From positions 62,001 to 126,000 of the forward strand of contig NZ_AIDW01000036.1 in assembly GCF_000251145.1 (NCBI RefSeq): a stretch of 64,000 bases of DNA. The letters are read 5' to 3'. Below are positions 36,304 to 45,561 of the stretch, one piece after another (the stretch's first letter is position 1; each line of letters starts with the position of its first letter). The notes below the pieces were generated by a model. It did no database searches. It was not told the DNA's origin and worked only from the letters and a program-made list of their open reading frames with translations. The stretch comes from Sphingomonas sp. PAMC 26621. Lineage in GTDB: Bacteria > Pseudomonadota > Alphaproteobacteria > Sphingomonadales > Sphingomonadaceae. Both the position numbers and the translations under genes were made by a program.

Positions 36304-37277
36304 GGCGCGAGGCGGGCGGGCTGTGCCTCGGCGAGGATCACCGCGAACCGCCCCTCGGGGTCGGTCCATTCGCCGACCGGCGTCCATCCGCCCGCGCGCA
36401 GCAGGATCCGCGCGTCGCGCGCGCCGAACTTGTGGCTGTTCTCGGTGTGGATCGTCTCGCCCGCCGCCATGTCGAACGGCCGGCCCTCGATCGTGAAGGT
36501 CACGTCGCGAGTCGCCTCGAGATGCATCTCGATCCGCGCGCGATCGTCGTTCCAGATCGCGCGGTGGCGGAAGGCGTCGAGTGGGATCGTCGCGCCCAGC
36601 TCGCGGTTGATCCGTTCGAGCAGGTTGAGGTTGAACGCCGCGGTCACCCCCTGCGCATCGTCATAGGCGGCTTCCAGCGTCGCCTGGTCCTTGATCCGGT
36701 CCATCCCGATCAACAGCATCGCGCCTTCGCCGAGCGACTTCTTCATCGCGCGCAGCAGATCGGTACTCGAATGCGGGATCATGTTGCCGATCGTCGAGCC
36801 CGGGAAGAACCCGAGCTTGGGCGTGTCGGCAACCTGCGCGGGCAGCGCGATCGGGTGCATGAAATCCGCCTCGACCGGGAGAACCGACAATGCGGGGAAG
36901 GCATTCGCCAGCACCGCCGAGGATTCGCGCAGGAAATCGCCCGAGATATCGATCGGCACGTAAGCCGCCGGGTCGACCGCTTCGAGCAGGATCGGCGTCT
37001 TGGTCGACGAGCCCGAACCGAACTCGACCACCGCGCGGCCCTTGCCCGCAATCCGTGCCACGTCGCCACAGCACGCGCGCAGGATCGCGGTCTCGGTCCG
37101 CGTCGGATAATATTCGGGCAGATCGGTGATCTTCTCGAACAACTCCGACCCGCGCCGGTCGTAGAACCAGCGGGCCGGGATCGCGCGCGGGCGCAAGCCG
37201 AAGCCGCGCAGTACGTCGTTGCGGAAGGCGGGGTCGGCGAGGCTGGCCTGCCCATCCTCGATTTCGGGTTTCAGCAT
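36300..37277 (-). CDS. egtD: L-histidine N-alpha-methyltransferase EgtD
   Basis: A 325-residue SAM-dependent enzyme that trimethylates histidine to hercynine, the first step of ergothioneine synthesis. Conserved blocks are LPEYYPTRTETAIL, VVEFGSGSSTKTPILLEAV, GFFPGSTIGNM, LLIGMDRIKDQATLEAAYDD and FNLNLLERINRELGA; DEIHTEN-type ETIHTENSHKF is near the end. The ATG at 37277 shares one base with the egtB stop (TAATG). No gamma-glutamyl-cysteine (egtA) or egtE gene is adjacent. Confidence 0.93.
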   Translation of the reverse strand: MLKPEIEDGQASLADPAFRNDVLRGFGLRPRAIPARWFYDRRGSELFEKITDLPEYYPTRTETAILRACCGDVARIAGKGRAVVEFGSGSSTKTPILLEAVDPAAYVPIDISGDFLRESSAVLANAFPALSVLPVEADFMHPIALPAQVADTPKLGFFPGSTIGNMIPHSSTDLLRAMKKSLGEGAMLLIGMDRIKDQATLEAAYDDAQGVTAAFNLNLLERINRELGATIPLDAFRHRAIWNDDRARIEMHLEATRDVTFTIEGRPFDMAAGETIHTENSHKFGARDARILLRAGGWTPVGEWTDPEGRFAVILAEAQPARLAP

Positions 37278-38536
37278 TACAGATCCTTGGCGAGCCGGAC
37301 GCCGGTGAACTGCCAGCGTTGATGGGGATAGAAGAAATTGCGGTACGAGGCGCGCGCATGGCCGCGCGGGGTCGCGCAGGATCCGCCGCGGAGGACACAC
37401 TGCCCGCTCATGAACTTGCCATTATACTCGCCGACCGCACCCTCGACCGCGCGAAACCCCGGGTACGGGCGGTAGGCGCTCCCGGTCCATTCCCACACGT
37501 CGCCGAAGAAGGCCGGGCCGCCCGTCGACGGCCGCGGCTCGACCGCACCGGCGGTGTCGAGCTGGTTGCCGCCAAGCGGATCGTGACCGGCAGCAGCCGC
37601 TTCCCACTCCGCCTCAGTCGGCAGTCGCGCACCCGCCCAGCTCGCATAGGCGTCCGCCTCGAAGAAGCTGACGTGAGTCACGGGCGCCGCCGGATCGATC
37701 GCGCGGCGGCCGTCGAGCCCAAAGCGAGTCCACGCTCCGTCGCGCTGCTCCCAATACAGCGGCGCGACGATCCGCTCGCGCTTCACCCACGCCCAGCCGT
37801 CGGACAGCCAGTGGCGCGGCTCGGTATATCCGCCATCCGCGATGAAGGCTGCCCATTCGCCGTTGGTCACGGTGCGATCCGCGATCGCGTGGGCACCGAG
37901 CAGCGTCTGGTGCCGCGGCCCCTCGCAATCGAACGCAAACCCGTCGCCGTCATGGCCGATTTCGACGATCCCGGCGGCATGCTCGATCCAGCCCGCCGGG
38001 CGGGGCATCTCCACCGGCACCTTGCGCGCGGCGGGCCAGACCGCGGGCTCGACCGGATTCTGCGCCATCAGGTGCAGGATGTCGGTGACGAGCAGCTCCT
38101 GATGCTGCTCCTCATGATGGCACCCCAGCGCGATCAGCTCCTGCGCCGCCTCGGGCAAGTCGGGGAGCGCGGCGAGCACCTCCGCATCGACGTGCGCGCG
38201 ATAAGCCAGCACTTCATCGAGCGCCGGACGGGTCACCATCCCGCGCCGGTTGCGCGCGTGCCGCTGTCCCTCGGCCTCGTAATAGCTGTTGAACAGGAAC
38301 GGGAAGCGTTCGTCGTACAGCCGGTAGCCGCTGACGAAGTCGCGCAGGATGAAGGTTTCGAGGAACCAGCTCGTATGCGCCAGATGCCATTTGGCGGGCG
38401 ACGCGTCGTCCATCGACTGCGCGGTCGCATCCGCGTCCGACAGCGGCGCGACCAGCGCGACGGTCAGGTCGCGCACCGCCTGGAAACGCGCAGAGAGCGC
38501 GGAGGCGTCAGTCCTGGGGGCAGTCCGTGTCGCCAT
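37277..38536 (-). CDS. egtB: Ergothioneine biosynthesis sulfoxide synthase EgtB
   Basis: A 419-residue mononuclear iron enzyme joining hercynine to a thiol by oxygen-dependent C-S bond formation. The N-terminal DinB-like domain has SPAKWHLAHTSWFLETF and the iron histidines in CHHEEQHQELL; the C-terminal formylglycine-generating-enzyme domain has RLPTEAEWEAAA, VWEWTGSAYRPYPGF and VLRGGSCATPRGHARASYRNFF. The open frame begins at a GTG (38569), but the ATG at 38536 with GAGG just upstream is a more likely start. It is first in the operon egtB-egtD-methyltransferase. Confidence 0.92.
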   Translation of the reverse strand: MATRTAPRTDASALSARFQAVRDLTVALVAPLSDADATAQSMDDASPAKWHLAHTSWFLETFILRDFVSGYRLYDERFPFLFNSYYEAEGQRHARNRRGMVTRPALDEVLAYRAHVDAEVLAALPDLPEAAQELIALGCHHEEQHQELLVTDILHLMAQNPVEPAVWPAARKVPVEMPRPAGWIEHAAGIVEIGHDGDGFAFDCEGPRHQTLLGAHAIADRTVTNGEWAAFIADGGYTEPRHWLSDGWAWVKRERIVAPLYWEQRDGAWTRFGLDGRRAIDPAAPVTHVSFFEADAYASWAGARLPTEAEWEAAAAGHDPLGGNQLDTAGAVEPRPSTGGPAFFGDVWEWTGSAYRPYPGFRAVEGAVGEYNGKFMSGQCVLRGGSCATPRGHARASYRNFFYPHQRWQFTGVRLAKDL

Positions 38537-38607
38537 CGCCTCGTCCGTTCCGGAAGTCTTCTGCCCCACCGGGGGAGATCTTCGGGGCTATCCCCCGCTG
38601 AACCGTA

Positions 38608-39192
38608 TCAGCGGGTTGCACCCGGTCGCCACAAAACGTCGCCACCGGCATTTTGGTTCACCACCCGCGCGGCAACGAATAGATAATCAGACAATCTGTT
38701 GAGATAGGCGAGCGCCAACGGATTGAGCGCGACGTGCCGCGCCGCGCCGACCGCGGTCCGCTCCGCCCGCCGGACGGTCGCGCGCGCGACGTGCAACGCC
38801 GCCGCACCGCGCGTTCCGCCGGGGAGGATGAAGCTCGTCAGCGGCGCGAGGTCGGCGTTCATCCGGTCGATTTCGGTTTCGAGCCGCTCGACCTGCGCCG
38901 CGACGATCCGCAGCACCATTTCCGACGGCGCGAAATCCTCGCCCGGAGTCGCGAGATCTGCGCCGAGATCGAACAGGTCGTTCTGGACGCGTTCGAGCAG
39001 CGCGACGAGCCAGAACACCGACACGCCGGCGTCCTTCAACGCCACTGCGGCGACACCGATCAGGCTGTTCGACTCGTCGACATCGCCGATCGCGGCCATC
39101 CGCGCGTCATCCTTGGCGACGCGCGAGCCATCGACCAGCCCGGTCGATCCATCGTCGCCGGTGCGCGTGTAGATACGATTGAGCTTGACCAA
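38608..39192 (-). CDS. Cob(I)yrinic acid a,c-diamide adenosyltransferase, PduO type
   Basis: A 194-residue ATP:corrinoid adenosyltransferase that makes adenosylcobalamin. NRIYTRTGDDGSTGLVDGSRV is the ATP-binding N-terminus, GDVDESNSLIGVA is conserved, and FILPGGTRGAAALHVARATVRRAER with LNRLSDYLFVAARVVN completes the signature. The start is a TTG at 39192 (MVKLNRIYTRTG) with GGGGA 6 nt upstream. No cobalamin riboswitch or B12 gene is seen beside it. The next gene upstream is the HIG1-like protein. Confidence 0.9.
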   Translation of the reverse strand: MVKLNRIYTRTGDDGSTGLVDGSRVAKDDARMAAIGDVDESNSLIGVAAVALKDAGVSVFWLVALLERVQNDLFDLGADLATPGEDFAPSEMVLRIVAAQVERLETEIDRMNADLAPLTSFILPGGTRGAAALHVARATVRRAERTAVGAARHVALNPLALAYLNRLSDYLFVAARVVNQNAGGDVLWRPGATR

Positions 39193-39243
39193 ATTTCGTC
39201 CCCAGGTCCGGTCCTGCCCCGGACCGGCGGTTGTATGGCAGGC

Positions 39244-39486
39244 TCAGCTCTTGCCTGCGAGCCACATCAGCAGCACGACAATGAAAATCGCGACCGCCTG
39301 GAACATGATGCGATACTGCATCATCTTGTTCGACTTAACCGCCGACGGGCTGACACCGTCCGCACTCCCCGTCCCGTCGCGCGCCTGCTGGCTTGCGCCG
39401 AGCAGGAAAACGACCAGTCCTCGGACGAGGACGACGACCGTGGCGATCATCGCCGCAATCAGCAGGATTGTCAGGAAAGTGCTCAT
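39244..39486 (-). CDS. Twin-transmembrane HIG1-domain protein
   Basis: An 80-residue protein with two membrane helices (residues 4-29 and 61-77) joined by a polar loop ending in KSNKMMQYRIMFQAVAI, the HIG1 signature. Bacterial members are small inner-membrane proteins; mitochondrial relatives associate with cytochrome oxidase. The function here is not known. GAGGG precedes the ATG. It is 10 bp downstream of the GluQRS stop on the same strand. Confidence 0.8.
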   Translation of the reverse strand: MSTFLTILLIAAMIATVVVLVRGLVVFLLGASQQARDGTGSADGVSPSAVKSNKMMQYRIMFQAVAIFIVVLLMWLAGKS

Positions 39487-39495
39487 GCCCTCAAC

Positions 39496-40374
39496 TTAGG
39501 CGCTTGCCGCCAGAAAGCCAGTGGTCAGAATGTCCGAGGGCAGCCGCCCCGCCCGCAACAGCGCCGCCAGCGCGTGCCCGTCGTCGCCGCGCAGGCGCAA
39601 GCGTTCCAGGGTCGGCGAATCGTTGCGCTTGGCGAGTCGCGCGCCGTCCGCGTCGGTCAGCAATTGGTGATGCCGATAGGCCGGAGTCGGCAGCCCGAGC
39701 AGCGCCTGCAGCAACCGGTGCACGTCGGTCGCCGCGAACAGGTCGACCCCGCGCACCACATGCGTCACGCCCTGCGCGGCATCGTCCACCGTCACCGCGA
39801 GATGATAGCTCGCGGGCGCATCCTTGCGCGCGAGGACGACATCGCCGTGCCGCTCGGGGTACGCAACCACGTCGCCCGCGATCTCGTCGGTCCATTCGAG
39901 CGGTCCGGCACGTTCCGCTGCCGCCGTCATGTCGATCCGCCATGCATGCGCGACGCCCGCGTCGATCCGCGCCGCGCGATCGGCGGGGTCGAGGTGGCGG
40001 CACGTTCCGGGATAGACCGCCTCCAGGCCATGCGGCGCGGACAGGCTCGCGGCGATTTCGGCGCGGGTGCAGAAGCACGGGTAGAGCAGCGCCATCCCGC
40101 GCAACCGTTCGAGCGCACCGGCATAGACGTCGAGCCGCGCCGACTGGAACAGCACCGGCCCGTCCCATTCCACCCCGAGCCAGCGCAGGTCGGCGAGGAT
40201 CGCGTCGACATGCTCGGGCCGGCTGCGCGTGCCGTCGATATCCTCGATCCGCAGCAGGAACCGCCCGCCCGCGGAACGCGCCCGATCGTGCGCCTGGATC
40301 GCGGAAAAAGCGTGGCCAAGATGCAGCCGCCCGGTCGGGCTGGGGGCGAAACGACTGGTCGTCGGCGCGCTCAT
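39496..40374 (-). CDS. gluQ: Glutamyl-Q tRNA(Asp) synthetase
   Basis: A 292-residue truncated paralogue of glutamyl-tRNA synthetase that glutamylates queuosine at position 34 of tRNA-Asp. The class I motif appears as RFAPSPTGRLHLGHAFSA and the KMSKS equivalent as LAKRNDS. There is a zinc-site cysteine cluster (YPCFCTRAEI...YPGTCRHL), and the anticodon-binding domain of GltX is absent, which explains the short length. The ATG at 40374 gives MSAPTTSRFAPSP; the 15 codons upstream are unlikely to be used. Confidence 0.92.
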   Translation of the reverse strand: MSAPTTSRFAPSPTGRLHLGHAFSAIQAHDRARSAGGRFLLRIEDIDGTRSRPEHVDAILADLRWLGVEWDGPVLFQSARLDVYAGALERLRGMALLYPCFCTRAEIAASLSAPHGLEAVYPGTCRHLDPADRAARIDAGVAHAWRIDMTAAAERAGPLEWTDEIAGDVVAYPERHGDVVLARKDAPASYHLAVTVDDAAQGVTHVVRGVDLFAATDVHRLLQALLGLPTPAYRHHQLLTDADGARLAKRNDSPTLERLRLRGDDGHALAALLRAGRLPSDILTTGFLAASA

Positions 40375-40560
40375 GTTCGGGGCCCAAACCGCTGCGTCGG
40401 GGTCGATCCTTGGTTGCAAATCGGCACGCTCCCCCTTGACCGCGAGTCGGGCGCTGTGCTGAACTTGTTAACGAAGGGCGTCGCTGTCATCACAGCGTCA
40501 TCCTAAACGGCAAGAAGCCGCGCAGGAAGTGCCACTCGACTGAGGAATAGGGGGGCTCGC

Positions 40561-41127
40561 ATGTACCATCCCGATCTCATCCGCCACCCCGATGGCTGTC
40601 CCGCGCTCGTGCTCAACGCGGATTACACCCCGCTCAGCTATTATCCGCTTTCGGTCTGGCCGTGGCAGACCGCGATCAAGGCGGTGTTCCTCGACCGGGT
40701 CGACATCGTCGCGGAATATGAGCGCGAGGTGCGCAGCCCCACCCAACGCATCAAGCTGCCTTCGGTCATCGCGCTCAAGCAATATGTCCGGCCGAGCGCC
40801 TTCCCCGCCTTCACGCGATTCAACCTGTTCCTGCGCGACAAGTTCACGTGCCAATATTGCGGTGCGGGCCACGAACTGACCTTCGACCACATCGTCCCAC
40901 GCGCGCAGGGCGGACGGACGACGTGGGAGAATGTCGCGACCGCCTGTTCGCCGTGCAACCTCAAGAAGGGCGGGCGGACGCCCAAACAGGCGGGCATGCC
41001 GCTCCATATCGACGCGATCCGGCCGACGAGCTGGCAGTTGCAGGAACATGGCCGGCGCTATCCGCCGAATTTCCTACACGATACGTGGCACGACTGGCTC
41101 TATTGGGACGTTGAGCTCGAAGCTTGA
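40561..41127 (+). CDS. HNH endonuclease
   Basis: A 188-residue HNH nuclease-like protein. The motif is complete: CQYCGAGHELTFDHIVPRAQGGRTTWENVATACSPCNLKKGG, with two CxxC zinc pairs, the catalytic histidine in DHIVPR and asparagine in WENVATAC. It begins with the family segment CPALVLNADYTPLSYYPLSVWPWQ. This type is widespread and chromosomal in alphaproteobacteria; the natural role is not known. GGGGGG lies 6 nt before the ATG. It is divergent from GluQRS across 186 bp with no clear promoter. Confidence 0.85.
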   Translation: MYHPDLIRHPDGCPALVLNADYTPLSYYPLSVWPWQTAIKAVFLDRVDIVAEYEREVRSPTQRIKLPSVIALKQYVRPSAFPAFTRFNLFLRDKFTCQYCGAGHELTFDHIVPRAQGGRTTWENVATACSPCNLKKGGRTPKQAGMPLHIDAIRPTSWQLQEHGRRYPPNFLHDTWHDWLYWDVELEA

Positions 41128-41171
41128 CGGGCATCGCATATTCGCCGAGCCCCTCGGTACGGGAGACGACG

Positions 41172-41588
41172 ATGCAGCGTATGTTGATGACAAGCCTGGC
41201 CACGCTTCTACTGACGACGACGGGGTGCAACCGCTCGACGCCCGGCGACGACGCGCTTGCCGATTTCGTCCCGCCGACGCTGGTGAAGCGCGAGGAAGTC
41301 CGCGCCTGGCTCGAAAAGCGCTTCGCCGACCGCGACGTCGACGGCGACCGGCGGCTGACCCGCGTCGAGCTTGGCAACACCCGGGCGGACCGGATCGCGG
41401 GCGCTGATGTCGATCAGGACGGCGCGATCAGCCATGACGAATTCATCGCACACGGGCTGGCGCGATTCGACAAGGCCGACGCCAATGGCGACAAGATGGT
41501 GACCAACAAGGAACAGGACGCCGCGCGCGCCGCCGCCGCAGCGACCCCGACGCCAAAGACGATTCCGCCTGCGACGACGGTCCAGTGA
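41172..41588 (+). CDS. EF-hand lipoprotein
   Basis: A 138-residue lipoprotein with a signal peptide ending LLTTTGC. Three EF-hand calcium loops are visible: DRDVDGDRRLTRVE, DVDQDGAISHDE and DANGDKMVTNKE. The C-terminus is an Ala/Thr/Pro tail. Likely periplasmic, binding calcium; the partner is unknown. The start at 41172 follows GGAG at spacing 6; the open frame extends 16 codons into the HNH gene end without similarity. Confidence 0.75.
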   Translation: MQRMLMTSLATLLLTTTGCNRSTPGDDALADFVPPTLVKREEVRAWLEKRFADRDVDGDRRLTRVELGNTRADRIAGADVDQDGAISHDEFIAHGLARFDKADANGDKMVTNKEQDAARAAAAATPTPKTIPPATTVQ

Positions 41589-41626
41589 CGGTTGACCGCG
41601 CGGGTGTTGCGTTGCAGCATCCGCAC

Positions 41627-44305
41627 ATGGCTGACCTCCCCTCGATTACCAACAATCCCGACATCCGCTTCCTGGGCAAATTGCTCGGCGACGTGATCCG
41701 CGCCTATGGCGGCGACGCGCTGTACGAACGCACCGAAGCGATCCGCACCGCCTCGGTCGAACGGCATCGCGGCGCGGGCGAACAGGACGGGGTCGATCTC
41801 GAGCTCGACCGGCTCGATCTCGACGAGACGCTCGATTTCGTCCGCGGGTTCATGCTGTTCTCGATGCTCGCCAACCTTGCGGAGGACAGGCAGGGCGTGA
41901 CCGCGGACGGCGGCGCGGATCTCGCCTCGGCGCTCGACCGGCTCGCCCAGGAAGGGATCGACAAGCCGCAGGCGATCGCCTTGCTCCAGAACGCGCTGCT
42001 CGCCCCGGTGCTGACCGCGCACCCGACCGAAGTGCGGCGCAAGTCGATGATCGACCATCGCAACCGCATCGCCGCGCTGATGCTGCTGCGCGACGGCGGC
42101 GCGACCGCGACCCCCGAAGGCGACGATATCGAGGAAGCGATCCTCCGCCAGATCGCGCTTCTGTGGCAGACGCGCGTGCTCCGGCGCGAGCGGCTTTACG
42201 TTACCGACGAGGTAGAGACCGCGCTCAGCTACCTGCGCGACGTCTTCCTCCCCGCCCTGCCTGCGCTGTACCAGCGCTGGGACCGCGCGCTCGGCGAACG
42301 CACCCCCGGTTTCCTCAAGCCCGGGAGCTGGATCGGTGGCGACCGCGACGGCAATCCGTTCGTCACCGCCGACAGCCTGCGCGCCGCGCTCGGCAAGGCG
42401 AGCGAGGCGGTGCTCGTCTATTATCTCGATGCGGTCCATGCGCTTGGCGCGGAGCTGTCGATCTCGACCGATCTCACCCCCGCGGATAGTGCGGTCGTGG
42501 CGCTCGCCGACGCAAGTGGCGATGGCGCGGAGAGCCGCAGCGACGAACCGTATCGCCGTGCGCTGTCGGGGATCTACGCGCGCCTTGCCGCGACGCATCT
42601 CGCGCTGACGGGCAAGCCCGCGCCGCGTCCCGGCCCGCTCAAGGGCGACCGCTACGCCGATCCGCAGGCGTTCCGCGCCGATCTCGTCGTCATCGCGCGC
42701 GCGCTTGCCGCGGGCGGCGGCGGGACCTTGTCGTCGGGTGGCGCGCTCGGGCGGCTGATCCGCGCGGTCGAGACGTTCGGTTTCCACCTCGCGACGCTTG
42801 ATTTGCGGCAGAACAGCGCGGTGCTGGAGCGCGTCGTGGCCGAACTGCTCAAGGTCGCTGGGGTCGAGGACGATTACCTCGCGCTCGGCGAATCGCAGCG
42901 CGTGTCGCTGCTCCGCCACGAACTGTCGAACGCCCGACCGCTGGGGAGCGCGTTCGCAGACTATTCGGACGAGACGCAATCCGAACTCGCGATCCTGCGC
43001 GCCGCCGCCACCGCGCACGCGACCTATGGGCCGGCGTGCATCGTCCAGCACATCGTGTCGATGGCGCAATCGGTATCCGATCTGCTCGAACTCAACGTGT
43101 TGCTCAAGGAAGTCGGGCTGTATCGCCCGCAGGGGGATACCCCGTCCGCCGCGATCATGGCGGTGCCGCTGTTCGAGACGATCGGCGATCTGGAAGCCGC
43201 GCCCGAGATCATGAGCGAATGGTTCGCGCTCCCCGAGGTCCGCGGCGTCACCGCCACGCGCGGCTATCAGGAAGTGATGATCGGCTATTCGGACTCGAAC
43301 AAGGACGGCGGCTATCTCACCTCGACCTGGAGCCTGTCCAAGGCGTCGACCGCGCTGAAAAGCGTGTTCGCGGACGCAGGCGTCGGCATGCAACTGTTCC
43401 ACGGACGCGGCGGCGCGGTCGGGCGCGGCGGCGGGTCGGCGTTCGCGGCGATCCGCGCGCAGCCGTTCGGCACGGTGCAGGGGCGAATCCGCATCACCGA
43501 ACAGGGCGAAGTGATCGCGGGCAAATATGGCACGCGCGACAGTGCGATGACCAATCTCGAGGCGATGGCGTCGGCAACCTTGCTCGCCAGCCTCGAGCCC
43601 GATCAGCTGTCCGCGGCGGACACGCAGCGGTTTGCCGAGGCGATGGACCGGCTCTCGGCAAGCGCGTTCGAGGCGTATCGTGGCCTCGTCTACGGCACCG
43701 AGGGGTTCCGCACCTTCTTCCGCGAAATGACCCCGATCGCGGAAATCTCGGGCCTCAAGATCGGCTCGCGCCCCGCGAGCCGGACCAAGAGCGACCGGAT
43801 CGAGGATCTGCGCGCGATCCCCTGGGTGTTCAGCTGGGCGCAGGCACGCGTGATGCTGCCGGGCTGGTATGGCGTCGGGCAGGCGCTCGACTCGTTCGAG
43901 GACAAGGGGTTGCTCCGCGACATGGCGCAGGGCTGGCCGTTCTTCGCGGCGACGCTGGCGAACATGGAGCAGGTCATTGCCAAGTCCGACATGGCGATCG
44001 CCGCGCGCTATGCCGCGCTGGTCGAGGACCGCGGCCTCGCAGACGCGATCTTCCCGCGGATCGAGGCGGGGTGGCGGCAGGCGCATGACGGGCTGTTGAC
44101 GGTGACGGGACAGTCGCGCCTGTTGGAGGCGCATCCCGCGCTCGAGACGTCGATCCGGTTGCGGCTGCCCTATATCGAGCCGCTCAACCTGTTGCAGATC
44201 GAGCTGATCAAGCGGCGGCGTGCAGGCGATGCGGACGAACGGATCGGCGAAGGCATCCTGCTATCGATCAACGCGATCGCGACGGCCTTGCGCAACAGCG
44301 GGTAA
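41627..44305 (+). CDS. ppc: Phosphoenolpyruvate carboxylase
   Basis: An 892-residue anaplerotic enzyme making oxaloacetate from PEP and bicarbonate. Catalytic blocks are VLTAHPTEVRRKSM (active-site His), GGDRDGNPFVT, GYSDSNKDGGYLTS, and FHGRGGAVGRGGG; RIRITEQGEVI and the C-terminal LLSINAIATALRNSG are standard for the family, which binds aspartate there. The GTG at 41585 overlaps the previous stop, but the ATG at 41627 gives the expected N-terminus (MADLPSITNNPDIRFLG). Probably translated with the lipoprotein gene 38 bp upstream. Confidence 0.97.
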   Translation: MADLPSITNNPDIRFLGKLLGDVIRAYGGDALYERTEAIRTASVERHRGAGEQDGVDLELDRLDLDETLDFVRGFMLFSMLANLAEDRQGVTADGGADLASALDRLAQEGIDKPQAIALLQNALLAPVLTAHPTEVRRKSMIDHRNRIAALMLLRDGGATATPEGDDIEEAILRQIALLWQTRVLRRERLYVTDEVETALSYLRDVFLPALPALYQRWDRALGERTPGFLKPGSWIGGDRDGNPFVTADSLRAALGKASEAVLVYYLDAVHALGAELSISTDLTPADSAVVALADASGDGAESRSDEPYRRALSGIYARLAATHLALTGKPAPRPGPLKGDRYADPQAFRADLVVIARALAAGGGGTLSSGGALGRLIRAVETFGFHLATLDLRQNSAVLERVVAELLKVAGVEDDYLALGESQRVSLLRHELSNARPLGSAFADYSDETQSELAILRAAATAHATYGPACIVQHIVSMAQSVSDLLELNVLLKEVGLYRPQGDTPSAAIMAVPLFETIGDLEAAPEIMSEWFALPEVRGVTATRGYQEVMIGYSDSNKDGGYLTSTWSLSKASTALKSVFADAGVGMQLFHGRGGAVGRGGGSAFAAIRAQPFGTVQGRIRITEQGEVIAGKYGTRDSAMTNLEAMASATLLASLEPDQLSAADTQRFAEAMDRLSASAFEAYRGLVYGTEGFRTFFREMTPIAEISGLKIGSRPASRTKSDRIEDLRAIPWVFSWAQARVMLPGWYGVGQALDSFEDKGLLRDMAQGWPFFAATLANMEQVIAKSDMAIAARYAALVEDRGLADAIFPRIEAGWRQAHDGLLTVTGQSRLLEAHPALETSIRLRLPYIEPLNLLQIELIKRRRAGDADERIGEGILLSINAIATALRNSG

Positions 44306-44349
44306 GGGTTGCGTCCCCTCACCCTGTTTCTACTTTCCCATTTATGCTG

Positions 44350-44447
44350 CCCCGGCGGAGGCCGGGGCCCAGTTGCGGTGGTCGAGGTAACGACGCGCGC
44401 ACGCCTGCAACGCCGGTCTCACTACTGGGCCCCGGCCTTCGCCGGGG
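44350..44447. repeat. Bipartite hairpin repeat, CCCAG...CTGGG family
   Basis: Hairpin CCCCGGC-GGAG-GCCGGGG, then CCCAGT, about 50 nt, ACTGGG, then hairpin CCCCGGC-CTTC-GCCGGGG. It occupies the gap between the convergent ppc and PEBP-family genes and may provide 3' ends for both. Confidence 0.7.
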
Positions 44448-44490
44448 AGGTAAGGGGGGGATAACGCGATTTCCCACCCCGCGTGAAGCG

Positions 44491-45111
44491 TCAGGCGATG
44501 ACCGGCGCGCCATCGTCCGGCACCACACCGGCAGGTTCGCCCCGCGAATACAGTCCGACCAGCACGCCTGCGCCAATCACATGCCCCGCGATCGCGTTGA
44601 GCACCGCACCACGCCCCGGTCCGTCGCCAAGATCCTCCGCCACGCAATCGAGCGCGAACACCTGGAAGACATAGCGATGGTCGCCATGCCCGGTGGGCGG
44701 ATCGGGCGCGAGCCAGCCCTGCGAGAGATAGGAGTTGCGCCCTACCCCGCTGCCATCGGGATGCGCGTCGGCGACGATCGCACCTTCGTCGATGCGTCCG
44801 GCGTCGGCTGGCAAGCCCCACAGGATCGCGTGGACCAAGGGCGCGGGCGTCGGTGAATCGGCATCCTCGACCACCAGCGCGACACTCAGCGTCCCCGCCG
44901 GCACCGCGCCCCAGGTCAGCGGCGGCGAGACGCCGTCGCCGTCGGCGGTAAAGCGCGGAGGAATGCGCCCTTCGTTCGCGAACGCCGGACTGGTCACTTC
45001 GATCGTCGCATAATCACGGCCGAGCACCGGCTCCGCGATGATCAGCTTGTCCGCACCCGCGCGGACGTTGTGCAAAGCGGCACCGAGCCAGTGGGGGAGA
45101 TGTTCGAGCAT
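44491..45111 (-). CDS. YbhB/YbcL family Raf-kinase-inhibitor-like (PEBP) protein
   Basis: A 206-residue PEBP-fold protein. VTSPAFANEGRIPPRFTADGDGVSPPLTW, SVALVVEDADSPTPAPLVHAILWGLPAD, and PPTGHGDHRYVFQVFALD are the ligand-pocket blocks. Members bind phospholipids or small anions; bacterial function is not settled. There is no signal peptide, so cytoplasmic. The start at 45111 (MLEHLPHWLGAALHNVRAG) is preferred over the open frame's first codon ten residues earlier. Confidence 0.85.
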   Translation of the reverse strand: MLEHLPHWLGAALHNVRAGADKLIIAEPVLGRDYATIEVTSPAFANEGRIPPRFTADGDGVSPPLTWGAVPAGTLSVALVVEDADSPTPAPLVHAILWGLPADAGRIDEGAIVADAHPDGSGVGRNSYLSQGWLAPDPPTGHGDHRYVFQVFALDCVAEDLGDGPGRGAVLNAIAGHVIGAGVLVGLYSRGEPAGVVPDDGAPVIA

Positions 45112-45166
45112 CGCGTCAATCCTTGAAACCTGGAGCTTCAAGCCCCCGCGGCCCCAAGCGGTTCCG

Positions 45167-45561
45167 TCAGGCGGATAAAAACGGCGCGGCGATGTCGTCC
45201 CGCACCCGCAGCAACCGCCCGGTCGCGCGGTCGATCAGCGCCCAGGTCGTCACCGCCTGCACCTTCACTTTTCCGTCCGCGCCGAGGAAGCGGACATGCC
45301 GGTCGAACCGAGCGCCGGTCGGCGGCGCCGGAACCCACGTCTCGCCGGTCACCGTCTCGCCTGCCGCGACGTTGCCGCGATAATCGATCTCGTGCCGCGT
45401 CACGACCCAGACATAGGCCGCCTGCTGCTCTGGCGGCGCGACCGCTTCCCAATGCGCGACCGCGATCTGCTGGATCCAGCGGACCCACACCGCATTGTTG
45501 ACGTGGCCCAGTTCGCGATGTCGTCGGGCGTCGCGGTGATCGAAAGCGTGAAGCGCGTCAT
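45167..45561 (-). pseudogene. Acyl-CoA thioesterase, broken by a one-base deletion
   Basis: The ATG at 45561 overlaps the dedA stop (ATGA) and encodes MTRFTLSITATPDDI, a normal 4-hydroxybenzoyl-CoA-thioesterase-type N-terminus. The frame then fails: ELGHVNNAVWVRWIQQ, the hot-dog-fold active-site helix, follows in a different phase. Reading ATCG(A)CGAACTG restores DIDELGHVNN, so one A (a T on the plus strand, between 45515 and 45516) is missing. Without it the surviving open frame starts at a GTG (45490) and has 107 residues through HEIDYRGNVAAGETV and ATGRLLRVRDDIAAPF. A real pseudogene or a sequencing error are both possible; the rest of the gene is undamaged. Confidence 0.8.

Noticed and set aside
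40436..40464. Promoter TTGACC with a 17-bp spacer before the HNH gene
   Set aside because: The matching -10 (CTGAAC) is too poor and lies far from the start codon, so I did not annotate it.
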